A stretch of DNA of 64,000 nt from Charina bottae (lineage: Eukaryota > Chordata > Lepidosauria > Squamata > Charinaidae): assembly GCA_023362775.1 (NCBI GenBank), contig JALMGJ010000004.1, positions 81,272,798 through 81,336,797 on the forward strand, written 5' to 3'. The stretch's first letter is position 1; each line of letters begins with the position of its first letter. Position numbers and translations under genes: made by a program. Of the stretch, positions 34,975 through 46,754 are shown piece after piece. Below the pieces are notes generated by a model. The model ran no database searches, was not told where the DNA came from, and saw only the letters and a list, made by a program, of their open reading frames with translations.

Positions 34975-35455
34975 GTTTTGTTGTTGTTGTTCAGTTGTTT
35001 AGTCGTGTCCGTCTCTTCGTGACCTCATGGACCATAGCATGCCAGGCCTTCCTGTCCTCCACTGTCTCCCAGAGTATACTCAAATTCATGTTCATTACAT
35101 TGGTGATGCTATCTAACCATCTCATCCTCTGCCGTCCCCTTCTCCTTTTGCCTTCAGTCTTTCCCAGCATCAGGGTCTTTTCCAGTGAGTCCTCTCTTCG
35201 CATTAGGTGGCCAAAGTATTTGAGCTTCAGCTTCAGTATCTGTCCTTCCAATGAGCAGTCAGGGTTGATTTCCTTTAGGATTGACTGATTTGACCTCCTT
35301 GCAGTCCAAGGGACTCTCAAGAGTCTTCTCCAGCACCACAGCTCGAAAGCATCAATTCTTCGGCGCTCAGCCTTCCTTATGGTCCAACTCTCACAGCCAT
35401 ACATTACTACTGGGAAAACCATAGCTTTAATTATACAGACCTTTGTCGGCACCAG
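34975..35455 (-). mobile_element. BovB (RTE clade) LINE 3' end
   Basis: A 5'-truncated copy of about 480 bp that keeps an open 153-residue C-terminal frame (34991-35452): KAMVFPVVMYGCESWT, AFELWCWRRLLRVPWTA, LKLKYFGHLMRREDSLEK and RQRMRWLDSI. This is the distinctive C-terminal region of BovB, after the RT catalytic core. The 3' UTR is short and ends in CAACAACAACAA (sense). BovB is known for its patchy host distribution attributed to horizontal transfer between ruminants and squamates. No TSD was recognised. Confidence 0.93.
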
Positions 35456-36009
35456 ATCATAATGAGAAGAAATTCAAGAGGTGAATACAAGAATGGAAGT
35501 GGCTCCTGTGGATACTTTGCCTGTTTGGCAGTCAAGGTTTCAGTGATATAGTTCCGCAGTTTGTATCTCTGCTTTTCCCTTGTTGTTAGAAATAAAATTC
35601 CTGACGTAGTGAAAACAAGTACGGTTTTAATTATAAAAAATATATCCAGGGAAGAAATATTTGGTTTAGGAAGTTGCAGATAGATGATACATTTATATTG
35701 CTACATGCTTTTTCAAAGTACTGCACAGCCCTAATAAGCTTATGATTCCTATTTGTTTTGTTATTTAATTTCACAGGAAATTTGGCAGGCTACCATCACA
35801 GATTAACATTTAAACTGAGGAGGCCTCAACTCTAAATTATAAGCATGAAATCCAGGTTTGGTTATGCTGTCTCCAATTACAGGATCCCCGAGAGGAGAAT
35901 TTGGAAACACCTATGCCTAAAGCCTTCAATACCTTTAACAAGCAAAGCACTGGAACAATAATAACCTGGATAGTGTATTCACTACTTTTATATATTACAT
36001 ATAGTTTCA
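35456..36009. other. Gene-free stretch
   Basis: Apparently unique sequence between BovB and the PLE; nothing was recognised. Confidence 0.5.
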
Positions 36010-36062
36010 TCTGTTCTGTAGCTTGAATCATGTCAACTGGATTTCTATTTTCTCAGTGGAAA

Positions 36063-36094
36063 CGTTTCGCTCCTTATCCAAGGAGCTTCTTCAG
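36063..36094 (-). ncRNA. Hammerhead-like ribozyme core in PLE
   Basis: Minus strand: CUGAAGA, extra A, a perfect 7-bp stem II (GCUCCUU/AAGGAGC) with loop GGAU, then GAAAC-GUU. Possible stem I is only 2 bp (GA before CUGA with UC after the cut). It lies downstream of the PLE endonuclease in sense orientation, as expected for a terminal-repeat ribozyme. Confidence 0.6.
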
Positions 36095-36192
36095 TCTGAG
36101 CAAAGTTAGTAAGGGAATCCTTAAATATGTTTCTAGGTGGCTGTGTGACCTAGCACCTGGGGCTAGGTCATGGTTATTTTGAGATGTTATTT

Positions 36193-36528
36193 CTAAGTCC
36201 CTTTATCATCTAAAGGAGGATCGTTAGGATTACCATGCTGCTGTTGAGTTTGCAAAATGGTCTTAATCTTCCTAGGCACAGAAGACAAAGCAGGAAGGAA
36301 AATAGGGGAAAGATTGTGCCTGAGGCCCCCACCTCTATTCATGGAAGGATTTTCCAAGTTGGCATAAATGGATTCCTTGACCCCTCTCTCAAACCACCTA
36401 TCTTCTCTGTCTAAAATGTGAACATTAATGTCCTCAAATGAGTGTCCTTTTTCCTTTAGATGAAGATAAACTGCTGACTCTGGTCCTGTGGTGTTACTTC
36501 TCTTGTGTTGGGCCATCCTCCTGTACAA
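36193..36528 (-). pseudogene. PLE GIY-YIG endonuclease fragment
   Basis: A 111-residue open frame: YRRMAQHKRSN, SAVYLHLKEKGHSFED, NVHILDREDRWFERGVKE and NPSMNRGGGLRHNLSP. These are the second half of the Penelope GIY-YIG endonuclease. The Arg in YRRM, the His, the Glu of WFERGVKE and the Asn of SMNRGGG are visible, while the GIY and YIG strands lie upstream and are missing. This endonuclease nicks the target to prime reverse transcription. No RT domain is left, so it is a dead fragment. Confidence 0.88.
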
Positions 36529-36744
36529 AGGATACTATAAAAGCCGTGACCAGAATACTATAAAATATTCCAGTGTAACTACAGAGTTAGATTAAGTCAT
36601 TACAATATTGGCAGTTTTCTTTTAATTGTTTCCTATGATCCTGTTTGAAATCCGCTGAATTTTCATCAAGGTATCTACTACAGTATCAATATACCTTTCT
36701 TAATAAGCCACAATATAATGACATCAGACAGTAGTTCTCCTCCT

Positions 36745-37828
36745 TTTTCCAGGACCCGTTCCAATTGGTAAAGATAGTTGGGGGGAGGTCAAACTGGATC
36801 CTGCTTTGTGTGGTGGCTCAGGGTTTACTCTCTTCCTGCTTCTATTTAACACCTGCATGGAGCCACTTGGGGAAGTCACCTGTTATCATGGGATGTGGTA
36901 TCAACAGTATGCTGATGATACCCAGCTGTACATCTCTGCCCTGAGCTGACCAAGTGATGCCACCAAGGTATTTTCTCAGTGACTGAAGGCTGTGGGGGTC
37001 TGGAGGGGGACTTCAGATCAACCCTGGCACAACTGTGTGGCTGGGGGTTTTAAGGCCCATGGCTCCAGAGATATTCCATCTTTATATCTCCTGGGGTTGC
37101 ACTTCCCCAGTCAGAGCTGGTACATAATTTGGGGGTATTCCTAGACTCATGGCTCCTGCTTAAAGAGCAGGCAGCAGCCATGTCCGGGGGGCTTGTGCAC
37201 CAATTGCACCCATTTCTAATGCCTTAATCATCTCCTGTTTGTATTACTGTTAACACTTTACTGCTTTACATGAAGCTGAAGGTGGTTCAGAATGCAGTGG
37301 CAGGGTCAGTTTTTTGCATCTCTTGATATGCTCATATAACACTACTGCTCTGCGAGGTACACTGGCTTCCGGGTTTGATTCAAGGTGCTGGTTACCACAT
37401 ATAAAACACTACATGGCATAGGACCAGGATAGTTGTGGGACTGCCTGTCCCCCATTGTTTCTGTCTGAATTAGCAGAGAAGACATGCTTCAGGTCTCTTC
37501 CATCAAACAATGCCATCTTTGAACTCTGAAGCTCTGCCTTTTCTGTGGCTTCACCTGCTCTATGGAATAGCATCCCCCTAGAGATACAGTTGACCCTGAC
37601 CTTGTTAGCTTTTTAAACTTCGTAAGACCTCACTACTCTCCCAGGCATTTGGGCCAGGAGGTTGGGTGAGCTCTACTGGTGATGTCGCTTTTTGTTTTGG
37701 GGGTTATTGCTTTAACTAAGATGTCATGGATTTTATGTTATTCTGGTGGTTTTATTCTTTGAAAACCACCTCAGAGTCACTGTTGTGAGATCGGTGGCTC
37801 TATAAATAATTTAAATAAATAAATAGAC
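36745..37828 (+). mobile_element. L2-type LINE, copy E (old)
   Basis: Plus-strand 3' half of L2. Motif C is recognisable as QQYADDTQLY near 36900-36930, followed by the C-terminal blocks (CTGAAGGTGGTTCAGAATGC, CACTGGCTTCCGGG, CTATGGAATAGCATCCCCC). It ends with CGGTGGCTCTATAAATAATT and AAATAAATAAAT. Many stops and indels, and divergence from the other copies, make it one of the oldest. Confidence 0.8.
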
Positions 37829-39103
37829 ATGTTGACTATTTTAATGTTCATTCTCTACTGCTTGGAGACATCCTTTTCAAGATTTTCACTGTCCTTTTTA
37901 AAAATTTATTTATTTTAAGCATCCTCTATAATTGAATATAAGTGCAACTGAAGTCCAACTTAAGATAGTCTTTATTTCAAACAGTTCTCATTGTCTTATA
38001 TTATTTGTACAGCTTAACTGTTTTGTTTGTTGAAAATGAGAATGAAATTTTGTCTTGAATTCCTTCACCAGATCAAGCAGGTATATGCAACCTATTTTAT
38101 TAAACAGAGCTTCCTTAGTATAAATTATCACCAATTAATTTAATATAGAAATAGAATTATTCTTTTAGCTTACCTTCATTAATATTTCTAAATGCATGAA
38201 GAGAGCACCAAGAAGAATTTAATTATAAAACTCTTCTTTGCAAGGAACCTCCATATTGACATTATAACTGAGACATTAGATTTTATCAATCTGAACACAA
38301 ACAAAACTGCAACTCTATGATTGTTAGATAGACTACTCCTATTTCACAGTTATTTGGAACAAATAGCTTTAAGTGTATAGATCTAAAGTGTGCAAAACTT
38401 AACTTGTACTTTCCTTTACTTGCAATTATCTCAAAATCATATTAACTTTCTTTTACATTGTATACCAAAAGAAAGAGACTTATTTCACTCAAGATGTAGA
38501 GTGTAACATTTTTGACATAATAAATAAATGTTAGAAAAATAATAATGTTTTGCAACAAACAGGTAATTGTTAAGAACTAAGCAAGGTAAGGAATTAAATA
38601 TGTTATGTACAAAGCTATTACTATTTAACAAATTATATTCTTCTGTTAGATTTGGTATACTTGATGTGCTACATTAAGGGTTGAAAAAGAACCAGTATAT
38701 TATATATATACATATACACACACACACATACAGAATATGAGATGAAAGCAAATATTCAACTTTTAAGAATAAACTATAAGATAAAATTTAGATTCAGTTG
38801 TTATGCTGGTCTATGACCATAATAAAGATTTGATTTTTGATAATACATTTAGTTTTGTGGTAAAATGTGTTAATAAATCATATCATTTGAAGAATATTAC
38901 CCATTTATATTTGTCTCCAAATATTACTATTAGTACTGATGAAAAAAAACATCCATGTTTTTCAGTAGTATATTTGCACCTTATGGAATGTATATTAAAG
39001 TTGTATGACAGTGGCATGAAGGATGATTGAGCACCATGTACAGGTGTGGATGGCAGATGGAAGTAGGAAACGTAAACTATAATTTGGAAAAAAGACACTC
39101 TAC

Positions 39104-39187
39104 CTGTATAGCCCAGCGAATTGTCTTCATTATCTAAGGTGGGAAGTGGTGTTCCAGTGTTGCTTCTTCTCTCTAGGTCATCAGAGT
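39104..39187 (-). other. Candidate 84-nt host exon (unidentified)
   Basis: On the minus strand a splice acceptor (TTATTTTCAACAG) precedes, and a consensus donor (ACAG then GTAGAG) follows, an open 84-nt segment encoding about 28 residues: SDDLERRSNTGTPLPTLDN then EDNSLGYT. Length is a multiple of three and both ends are phase 1, as for a cassette exon. The surrounding 163-residue frame (38883-39374) is uninterrupted. The polar, low-repeat composition looks unlike the AT-rich flanks. I cannot assign the protein, and chance remains possible. Confidence 0.3.
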
Positions 39188-41220
39188 CTGTTGAAAATAA
39201 CATCAGAGCTGCTGATGGGGTGATAGTAGTAACAGTAGTTGTGATTGCCATCAAATAATGTCCATATACAAGTAAATCCATATAAGACAGAAAAACAAAC
39301 AGTGACAGCACATAGTGCATTTGACCCTTCCATGCTATTGGATGGATTAATTTCTGCAGTATCTTCAGCAACATTACTCAGCCTTTCAGTTTAATAATTC
39401 CCAAGATTTTATCTTCTGATGCACTTCCCTGTAATTTCACAGCTCTGAAGTACTATGTCTATACTCTTCAGAGCAGCCAGCACAAGCTGTGGTGGACATA
39501 TGGGGAAGAGGAGGCAGGGTGGTTGAATGCTAGCATTGCTAATTTTCTACCTTATTGTTAATCAAAGCTATTGACTGGGATCACTCCCATCATTGCTTCA
39601 TCTCCTGGCAATTACAGACTCAGGGGACTTTATCTCTTTGTGGGAAGAGGGAAAGCAATGTCTTGTCAAATAGGCTGTGCTATTTTGACTCTGGAGCTGT
39701 GGCAAAGAAAAGAGAATTATCAGATCAGGTAAAAGGCAACAGTTTATAATCAGAAGGAAAAAATGAAGAGTAATATTTAAAGCTTACATGACATGTTAGA
39801 AATATCATTTAAGAGTAAATAAAGTTTGCTTAAATCATTTGAAATATATTCACAAAGCAGAATATAAAAGAGAGAAATAGAAAAATTCAATTAAAATAAG
39901 TGCAAAGACAGAAGTGCAGTTTTAGATACCCTGGAAGTCGATTTGACTTTCATTAATTTTAATAATGTTTAATGGAATTGAATGAAAAGTTATATACAAA
40001 TACCAAGAACTAGGAAAAATATGGTGATAAGTAGACTGTACCTAATTTCTCTCTCTTACTGAATTCAGTCTATCTTACTACAAAATATTCAGTTGCTTAC
40101 ATATTTATATTTTTATACATGTATTATCAAAGAACGTACATGGAATTATAATTTTAAAATTGCATATTAAAATCCTATTGCTATTAAACAGATGAAGTGG
40201 AAATATTTTAAATATATTTTATTACATTCATACCTTTTATTAAAATCACTCACTGCTATTGCTATAGTTAAAAATGTTATCTCCTTGTTCAAAGGATTTA
40301 ACAATATAAAAAGAATGAACTAAGTAGTATAGACTATTTTCAGATTACAAATACAGAAACCTCTTTTAAAAATAATGTTATCGTTTTACATTACTAAGAA
40401 AGTGCACTCTAACATTATATATTGTAACTTTAAAAAAAGCTTTTATATGGATAAAGTATTTTCATTTATCAATCTTTTATCTACCATGCATCAGCAGCTG
40501 GCAACCTATGAACATTCTGGAGAGCCAGAAAGTTGATCAAAATTCCATCCAACACACTGTTCCCTTATTAGCATGCAAGGAACCACTGGATCAGTTGTGA
40601 ATCACAACAGAAGGACAGCCGAGCAGGCCTTTTAGTAAATGAAGTGACAGAGATGTCATGGTTTGTGTTCAGTTTCTCTGGATATATGAAATCAACTCAG
40701 AAACACAAATCAATTCTGAAACGGTCTTTCAATGTTCCTTGATTGGCTTCTAGAATGGAAAGGGTACACTTAAATTTCTTAATGTTAAAAAGTGTAAGAA
40801 TGCTATTCACATTTTACATTGGTAAAACTACCCTGTAATACTTGGAAAGATGTTCTCACTCAAGTATTTTAATTCTAATATTTACCTTCTGCATTTAGAT
40901 GGAATATGAGCTCAGGAGATTGTATCCTGAATGAGAGCTTTAGGGTATTTGATCAAGTTTTCGTCTCCTCTCAGATTCTGTTTTCAAAACTTGTCTTCCA
41001 TGTATCAAAGGGAAATGCTTTTAAGGAAACTGATTTTGTATATTTTTGCAGGTGTGTGACTCTTAAATATGCCCTAGTAGTTTATAAAATAAACAAAAAA
41101 AAATATTCAAGTTCAACAAGAATTTATGTTCTATTCTTTAAAGAGCACATTCTATATGGAAGCTAAAGAGAGAGAGCCCCTATATGTTGCTAGTACTAGA
41201 TGGGAGAGGCAAATAATAAT

Positions 41221-41512
41221 ATAATAAAATAAAATAAAATAAAATAAAATAAAATAAAATAAAATAAAATAAAATAAAATAAAATAAAATAAAATAAATA
41301 AAAAATAATAAAATAAATAAAAAATAAAAAAATAAAAAAATAAAATAATAAAATAATAAAATATAAAATAAAATAAATAATAAAATAAATAATAAAATAA
41401 AATAAAATAAAATAAAATAATAAAATAAAATAAAATAAAATAAAATAAAATAAAATAAAATAAAATAAAATAAAATAAAATAAAATAAAATAAAATAAAA
41501 TAAAATAAAATA
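41221..41512. repeat. (TAAAA)n pentanucleotide array
   Basis: About 290 bp of TAAAA, clean at both ends and interrupted in the middle (41290-41420) by TAAA, TAA and AAAAAT variants. Both strands give long artefactual frames from this array. Confidence 0.95.
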
Positions 41513-42758
41513 ATCTCTTTCTGGAGAAATGACCTCCTTTCTCCTTCTTTATAACATTTAATGCTGAACCGTCCAATATACTGGGCTGGTACAATTCTCA
41601 AGGGGGGGGGGATGTTCTTGGTTTTTTGTGTTTGTTTTCCCCCACCATACTGAAACATTCCTGTTTCCTAGGAATAATATTGTAACACTTCTTGTTAACT
41701 TCATTAAACAAAAATATTCTATGGTCCTGAGGCAATATCCCAGAGCAATGCATTTTTAAAATTTTCTCACTTGAATCAAAGACAACAAATTGCAGAGGAA
41801 TTCTGACATCGGATTCTGACTTTCACTCTTTGCTTCTCTTTTTACCCCCGTATCAGGAAAAACATGAAAAAGTTCACAAAAGTTGTATGTAGACATTGGC
41901 AGGTGATGTGCCAGGAAGAACATCCACAGAACCACAGCAACAATTTAGACTTACTGTTCTGCTTGTGTAAAAAAATATCCTGTCCACTGCTTGCAAAGGA
42001 AAGGAAACTGTTTCAAAAATGGAAGAGAACAAGGAGAAATAAATGACTCTCTACTTCCTCCCTATCAAGGCTGCTTTCGCCAATGAACTGAGTTAGATAT
42101 CTAATCATTTAGGAATTCTTTGTACAATATGTTTTTTGAAGACCTATGCTTCCTGCAAGATAGGCCAACCAATCATAGCATACCCACACACATATACAGA
42201 GGGAGAGAGAGGGAGGGAGACAACTTCAAATAATGTCTGTCATTTCCATTGTTGTTTTGTATAGCTTGATTACATTTTTTCTTTCTTTTCCTTTTGTACA
42301 CCATCCAGAGTCACATTGTCTGAGCCCTATAAAAGCTTAAATAAATAATAAAATATTTCAAAAACATTTTTTGCATACTCACATATAATGTATTAAAGCA
42401 TGTGTGTATGAGTGCATGTAAACACACACACGTACACAAACACACAACCTTTAGTATTACCTTACAAAGATATGCAAATTCCATCTACCTTGAATTACAA
42501 GTTGTCCAATCAGTATCATTTTAATTCTATTCTATGGACTTACATTTAATAGGCACACATTTTTAAAAAAGGACTCATGTACACGCCTAGCTAATATATT
42601 TGTTTCCTAAGAATAGTTTGAGGATACTGTACATCTAAATATCTAAATATTTATATCTATATATAATATAGATGTGTATACACACACAAACACACACATA
42701 CAGAGAAAAAGAGAGATACACAGTACTCCAAACAATTTCTATCATTTCTATCATTTTC

Positions 42759-45700
42759 TAACGGAGGTAAAAATGAAAGAGGATGAATTAAAAAGTTCAC
42801 CAGGAATGAAATATGTCTCACAGCAAATAAAACTTCTACAATGCCAGATTTCTATGCTAACGGTTAAAGAAATGGAAATAAAAATGAATTTTGCTGAACA
42901 AAAAATTTTTGAGTTAGCAAATAAGCTGGAGAAATAGCTAGCATAAAAGATGAGAAATGGAAGTAAGAAGAAAATGATATTAAAATTAGAAAATGGAAAT
43001 TTTATGACAACAGATAATGCAAATATGCAAAGAATATTTCATCAGTATTATACAAAACTTTATAAGGGAGAAGAAATTTCCATGGCAAAAGTAGATGATT
43101 ATTTAAAGAGACAAAATTTACCAAAAATAACAGATAAACAAAAGCAGTTGATGAATGGACCTATAACAATAAGGAAAATCTGCAAGGCTATAAAAAAGAC
43201 TAAAATAGGGAAAGCTCCTGAACCAGATGGATTATCAGCCTCATAGTATAAATATTTTGAAGATGAGTTGATACAACCTTTCCAAAAAAATTATGAACTC
43301 CATTTTGGAAAAGGGAAGGATACCAGAAAGATGGACAAGTGCAAATATAATAATTCACATGGAAGGCCAAGACTTGACCTTCCCAAAAAATTATTGACCA
43401 ATATCTTTATTGAATAATGATTATAAAATATTTACTATGATTTTAGCTGAAAAGATGAAAAGTGTCCTGCAAGATTTCATACATGAAGTCCAATGTGGCT
43501 TTCTGTCCAAAAGACAGTTGAAAGATATTAGAAATATTTTAATATATTAGAATATTTGGAACGATGTAATGAAAAACAAGCTGCATTTATCTTTCTTGAT
43601 GCAGAGAAAGTATTTGACAATTTGAACTAGACTTTTCTGTTCAAAATTTTGGAAAATATGGAATTTGGGAAAATATTAAATGGTTAAAAGTAATATATAC
43701 CTCGTAAATAGCACAAATTATAGTTAATGCTGAATTGATTAAACCCTGTTAAATACAAAAAGGGATAAGACAAGGGTGTCCATTTTTACCACTATTGTTC
43801 ATTTTGGCTCTTGAAGTTCTTAATAGAGATATAAGACAAAATGAGAGAATAGGTGGTGTGAATAGGTGGTTAAAAAAGAAGTATACAGATTAAGGGCATT
43901 TGCGGATTATTTGGTTTTAATCATGGAAAATCCTTTGGAAGGAACAGTTATATTACTGGAAAAGTTAAAGGAATTTGGTGTGTTAGCTGGATTCAAAATT
44001 AATAAGGAGAAAACGAAGATGTTAACAAAAAATATGAGAATAGAAGATCAAAAATAATTGATTGTAAAAACTGGTTTTCGGATTGAGAAAAAGGTAAAAT
44101 ATCTGGGTATTACTATTACTAATATGAATTGTATGTTATTTCGAAATTATTATGTTAAGGTATGGAATGAAATTAAGAAAGATTTGTTAAGATGGGAAAA
44201 GTTACAATTATTATTTGGAAGAATTTTTTTGATAGAAACTAATGTATTACGTAGAATGATGTTTTTATTTTAAACAATACCTGTTTTGAAAAATGATGTA
44301 CATTTTAAGCAATAGCAAAAAGATTTATCCAGACTTATATGGCAGGATAAGAAACCAAGAGTTATGTATAAAATTCTCCAAAATGCAAAAGAAAGAGGAT
44401 TAGGACTACCTGACTTTAAATTGTATTTCACAGCCTGCTGTTTGGTTTGGATGAAAATGTGGGTGTTGCTGAGAAACAAAAGAATGTTAGAACTAGAAGT
44501 GCATAACCTGACATTTGGCTGGCATGGATTTTTAGGTATGATAAAGTTAATGTAGATTTTAAAAATTGTTATGTGAGAAGTGCCATATTAAAGAATATGA
44601 AATAGATACAAACCCGAAAATACCTTTATTGGTCTCAGCACAGGAAACATTTTATAGAAAGGAAACAGCAGGCAAAGAGAAATGGTTAACATATCAAGAT
44701 TTATTAACACAGGAAGATGGAGAACTTAAGATGAAGTCAAGAGAACAATGACTGCAGAGGGGTTTAGTTTTCAATGGTTTTCATATGCACAACTAAGAGA
44801 AAGATTTAATATAGATAAAAAGATAACTTAAATAAGATGGAATTTAAAAATGTATTATGTACAAATGATGAACATGTGATCGCAAAAATATATAAGTTTT
44901 TGTTAAGATTTGAAATGGAAGAGGAACAAGTTAAAGACTGCATGATAAAATGAGCTATGCATTTTGGTTATAACATACAGATAGACAAATGGGAGAGAAT
45001 GTGGGTAAATGGGATGATATTTACGTTGTGCTATAATTTAAGATAATTTTTTTTATAAAATGATGTACCGCTGGTATATGACACCAGAAAAATAATCAAA
45101 GATGTATAAAGGTATTTCAAGTCAATGTTGGAAATATAAAAATCATGAAGGGGCATTTTACCATGCATGGTAGACTTATTGTATGAAAAAGCCAGAAAAG
45201 CTTTGATACAAATTCACAGAATGATACAAACAATTTTAAAGATTAATGTTGGGAAAAGGCAGGAATCTTTTTATTGGGACTTATGGATAACCAATTAGAA
45301 AATACTCATGAAAGACTGATTTTTATATATACCATTTTATATATGGTAACTGCAGCAAGATTATTATATGCACAGCGATGGAGGAATACTGAAATTCCAA
45401 CAATGGAGGAATGGATTGTGAAGATGTCAGAATTGGAAGAAATGGCAAGACTGACCTGTTTGGTCAGGGACAAAACATTAAGTACTTTTATAAAAGACTG
45501 GAAACCATTTATGGACTTTTTGCTAAAAATGTAAAAAAAGTAAAGCGATAATTTATGGATTTCATGATTAAAAACGGATTAAATAAGGGGCTGAAGGGAT
45601 TTTTGTGATACCAAGAGGGAGGAGGGATAATGAGTTCGTTTAACACTGTTGAAAGGAAAATTGGAAGTTGCTTATTTTTTTTTTCTGATTCTTGTTTCTT

Positions 45701-45832
45701 TAATTATCTTTCTTTTTTCTGTTTTGTCTCTAGCACCTTTTCTTCTTTCTTTCTTCATATTTTTCTTCGTATTTGTCTTTTACTTATGTAAAAAGTATTA
45801 ATAAAATTATAAAAAAATATAAAAAACAAATA
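42759..45832 (+). mobile_element. L1 LINE, 5'-truncated, with 15-bp TSD
   Basis: Flanked by a perfect 15-bp TSD, ATTTCTATCATTTTC (42744-42758 and 45833-45847). It starts in the linker after the endonuclease and runs through RT and C-terminus to a pyrimidine-rich 3' UTR and an A-rich tail. It is about 3.07 kb, AT-rich and Lys-rich like other squamate L1s, and in the same lineage as the deleted L1 at 18.6 kb by its 3' UTR. Confidence 0.9.
42770..45535 (+). pseudogene. L1 ORF2 (RT and C-terminal domain)
   Basis: Order: linker; IFHQYYTKLYKGEE and GKAPEPDGLSAS (42950-43246); the RT fingers block PISLLNNDYKIF (about 43400); motif A FIFLDAEKVFDNLN (about 43590); motif B GIRQGCPFLPLLFILALEV (about 43760); motif C, where FADD has become FADY (43866-44057); AGFKINKEKTKML; KVKYLGITITNMN (44058-44273); ERGLGLPDFKLYFTA (44364-44555); and a C-terminal RWYMTPEK-like block (about 45065). 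Numerous stops and frameshifts. Loss of the second motif C Asp alone would abolish RT activity. Confidence 0.88.
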
Positions 45833-45847
45833 ATTTCTATCATTTTC

Positions 45848-46754
45848 ACAAACTCAAATTTATATTCCATTAAGTTTAGAGGCTAATCACAAGTGAGTTG
45901 GTCAAATTTGTATGTACTGCTTTCATAGATGCCTGTTTGGAAAACCGCATCTAAAATGAGGTGCTATTGCATCATTATGTAATAAAATACATTTATACCG
46001 AATTCTTTTTTTAAATCTCCTATTCTAGAGGTTCCTAAAATTAATTAATAGAAGATGATTAGTAGGGGAGGGAGTATTTATGCTGAGTGTACAGTATGAC
46101 AAATAGGTACTATAAATAAAACATTGACATTCTTCGTTACTTTTTAAAGCTTCATGTTACAAAGTAATCTTTAAAGACACATCATTTTTCTACACCGGGG
46201 TTTCAATTTTTTCAGCAATCTTTCATACACATCTTAAGTTTCTCTGGATTAGTGAAAGAAATCAATGGAAATTGATCAAATTTGCCAAATACATTTCTAA
46301 TATTGATACTCATTTGCCTTTCCCTAATCTTTTATTAATGATAATCTTCAAAATGTCAATTAATATTTCTATCCAAAAGTTCATAATATAGTTTAGATAA
46401 AATATATCAGTTAATAAAGAAAAATATACAATAAAAAGATTTAAAATAAAGCTACTTTTATAAATTATATAAACCTACCCATATCTGGGTCATCCCTGAT
46501 GTGTTAGATTTCAATTCACATTTAAAAAAAGAGAGAGGAATGGTCAGGCTGGCTAAGAATTATGCAGGTTGAAGTCTAACACATTTGGAGGGCAGCAAAT
46601 TCCTGGACTCTGATTTACACCTTGTTAAAATGAAATGTACACCATGTACACCATGTTGTACATGTTATAAAATGAAATATGTTAAATTTACAAGAATGTG
46701 CACTTTGGCAGATACAAGAAAATCCATAAATTAGAAAGAATCTGATATACCTTT
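45848..46754. other. Gene-free stretch
   Basis: Apparently unique AT-rich sequence apart from the palindromic repeat at 46497-46605. Confidence 0.5.
46497..46605. mobile_element. Palindromic squamate MITE-like repeat
   Basis: TGATGTGTTAGATTTCAATTC (about 46498-46520) is inverted as GTTGAAGTCTAACACATTTG (about 46568-46588), giving near-perfect 15-bp inverted ends around an A-rich centre with GGTCAGGCTGGCTAAGAATT. It resembles a very common reptilian palindromic repeat (see 31955-32037). Class unproven; hAT-type is a guess. Confidence 0.45.

Larger units (their letters stand above)
36010..36540 (-). mobile_element. Penelope-like element, 3' part with terminal repeat
   Basis: The end of the PLE coding region (36193-36528) is followed on the sense (minus) strand by about 180 bp of terminal repeat that includes a hammerhead-like core at 36063-36094. 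PLEs encode a telomerase-related RT and, in most animals, a GIY-YIG endonuclease. Only the endonuclease end remains. Both boundaries are approximate and no TSD was found. The repeat differs in stem sequence from the foldback family, so at least two PLE families are present. Confidence 0.8.
37829..42743. other. Largely gene-free AT-rich stretch
   Basis: About 4.9 kb. It contains a TA/CA run near 38698-38732, a candidate exon at 39104-39187, the TAAAA array at 41221-41512 and GA/CA-rich short runs near 42190-42225 and 42665-42705. Otherwise nothing was recognised. Confidence 0.5.

Noticed and set aside
38883..39374. A complete 163-residue minus-strand gene
   Set aside because: There is no recognisable family, and the frame runs through apparent intron on both sides; only the 84-nt middle segment with splice signals is worth keeping.
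41152..41658. Long minus-strand frames rich in FYFIL repeats
   Set aside because: They are translations of the TAAAA array.
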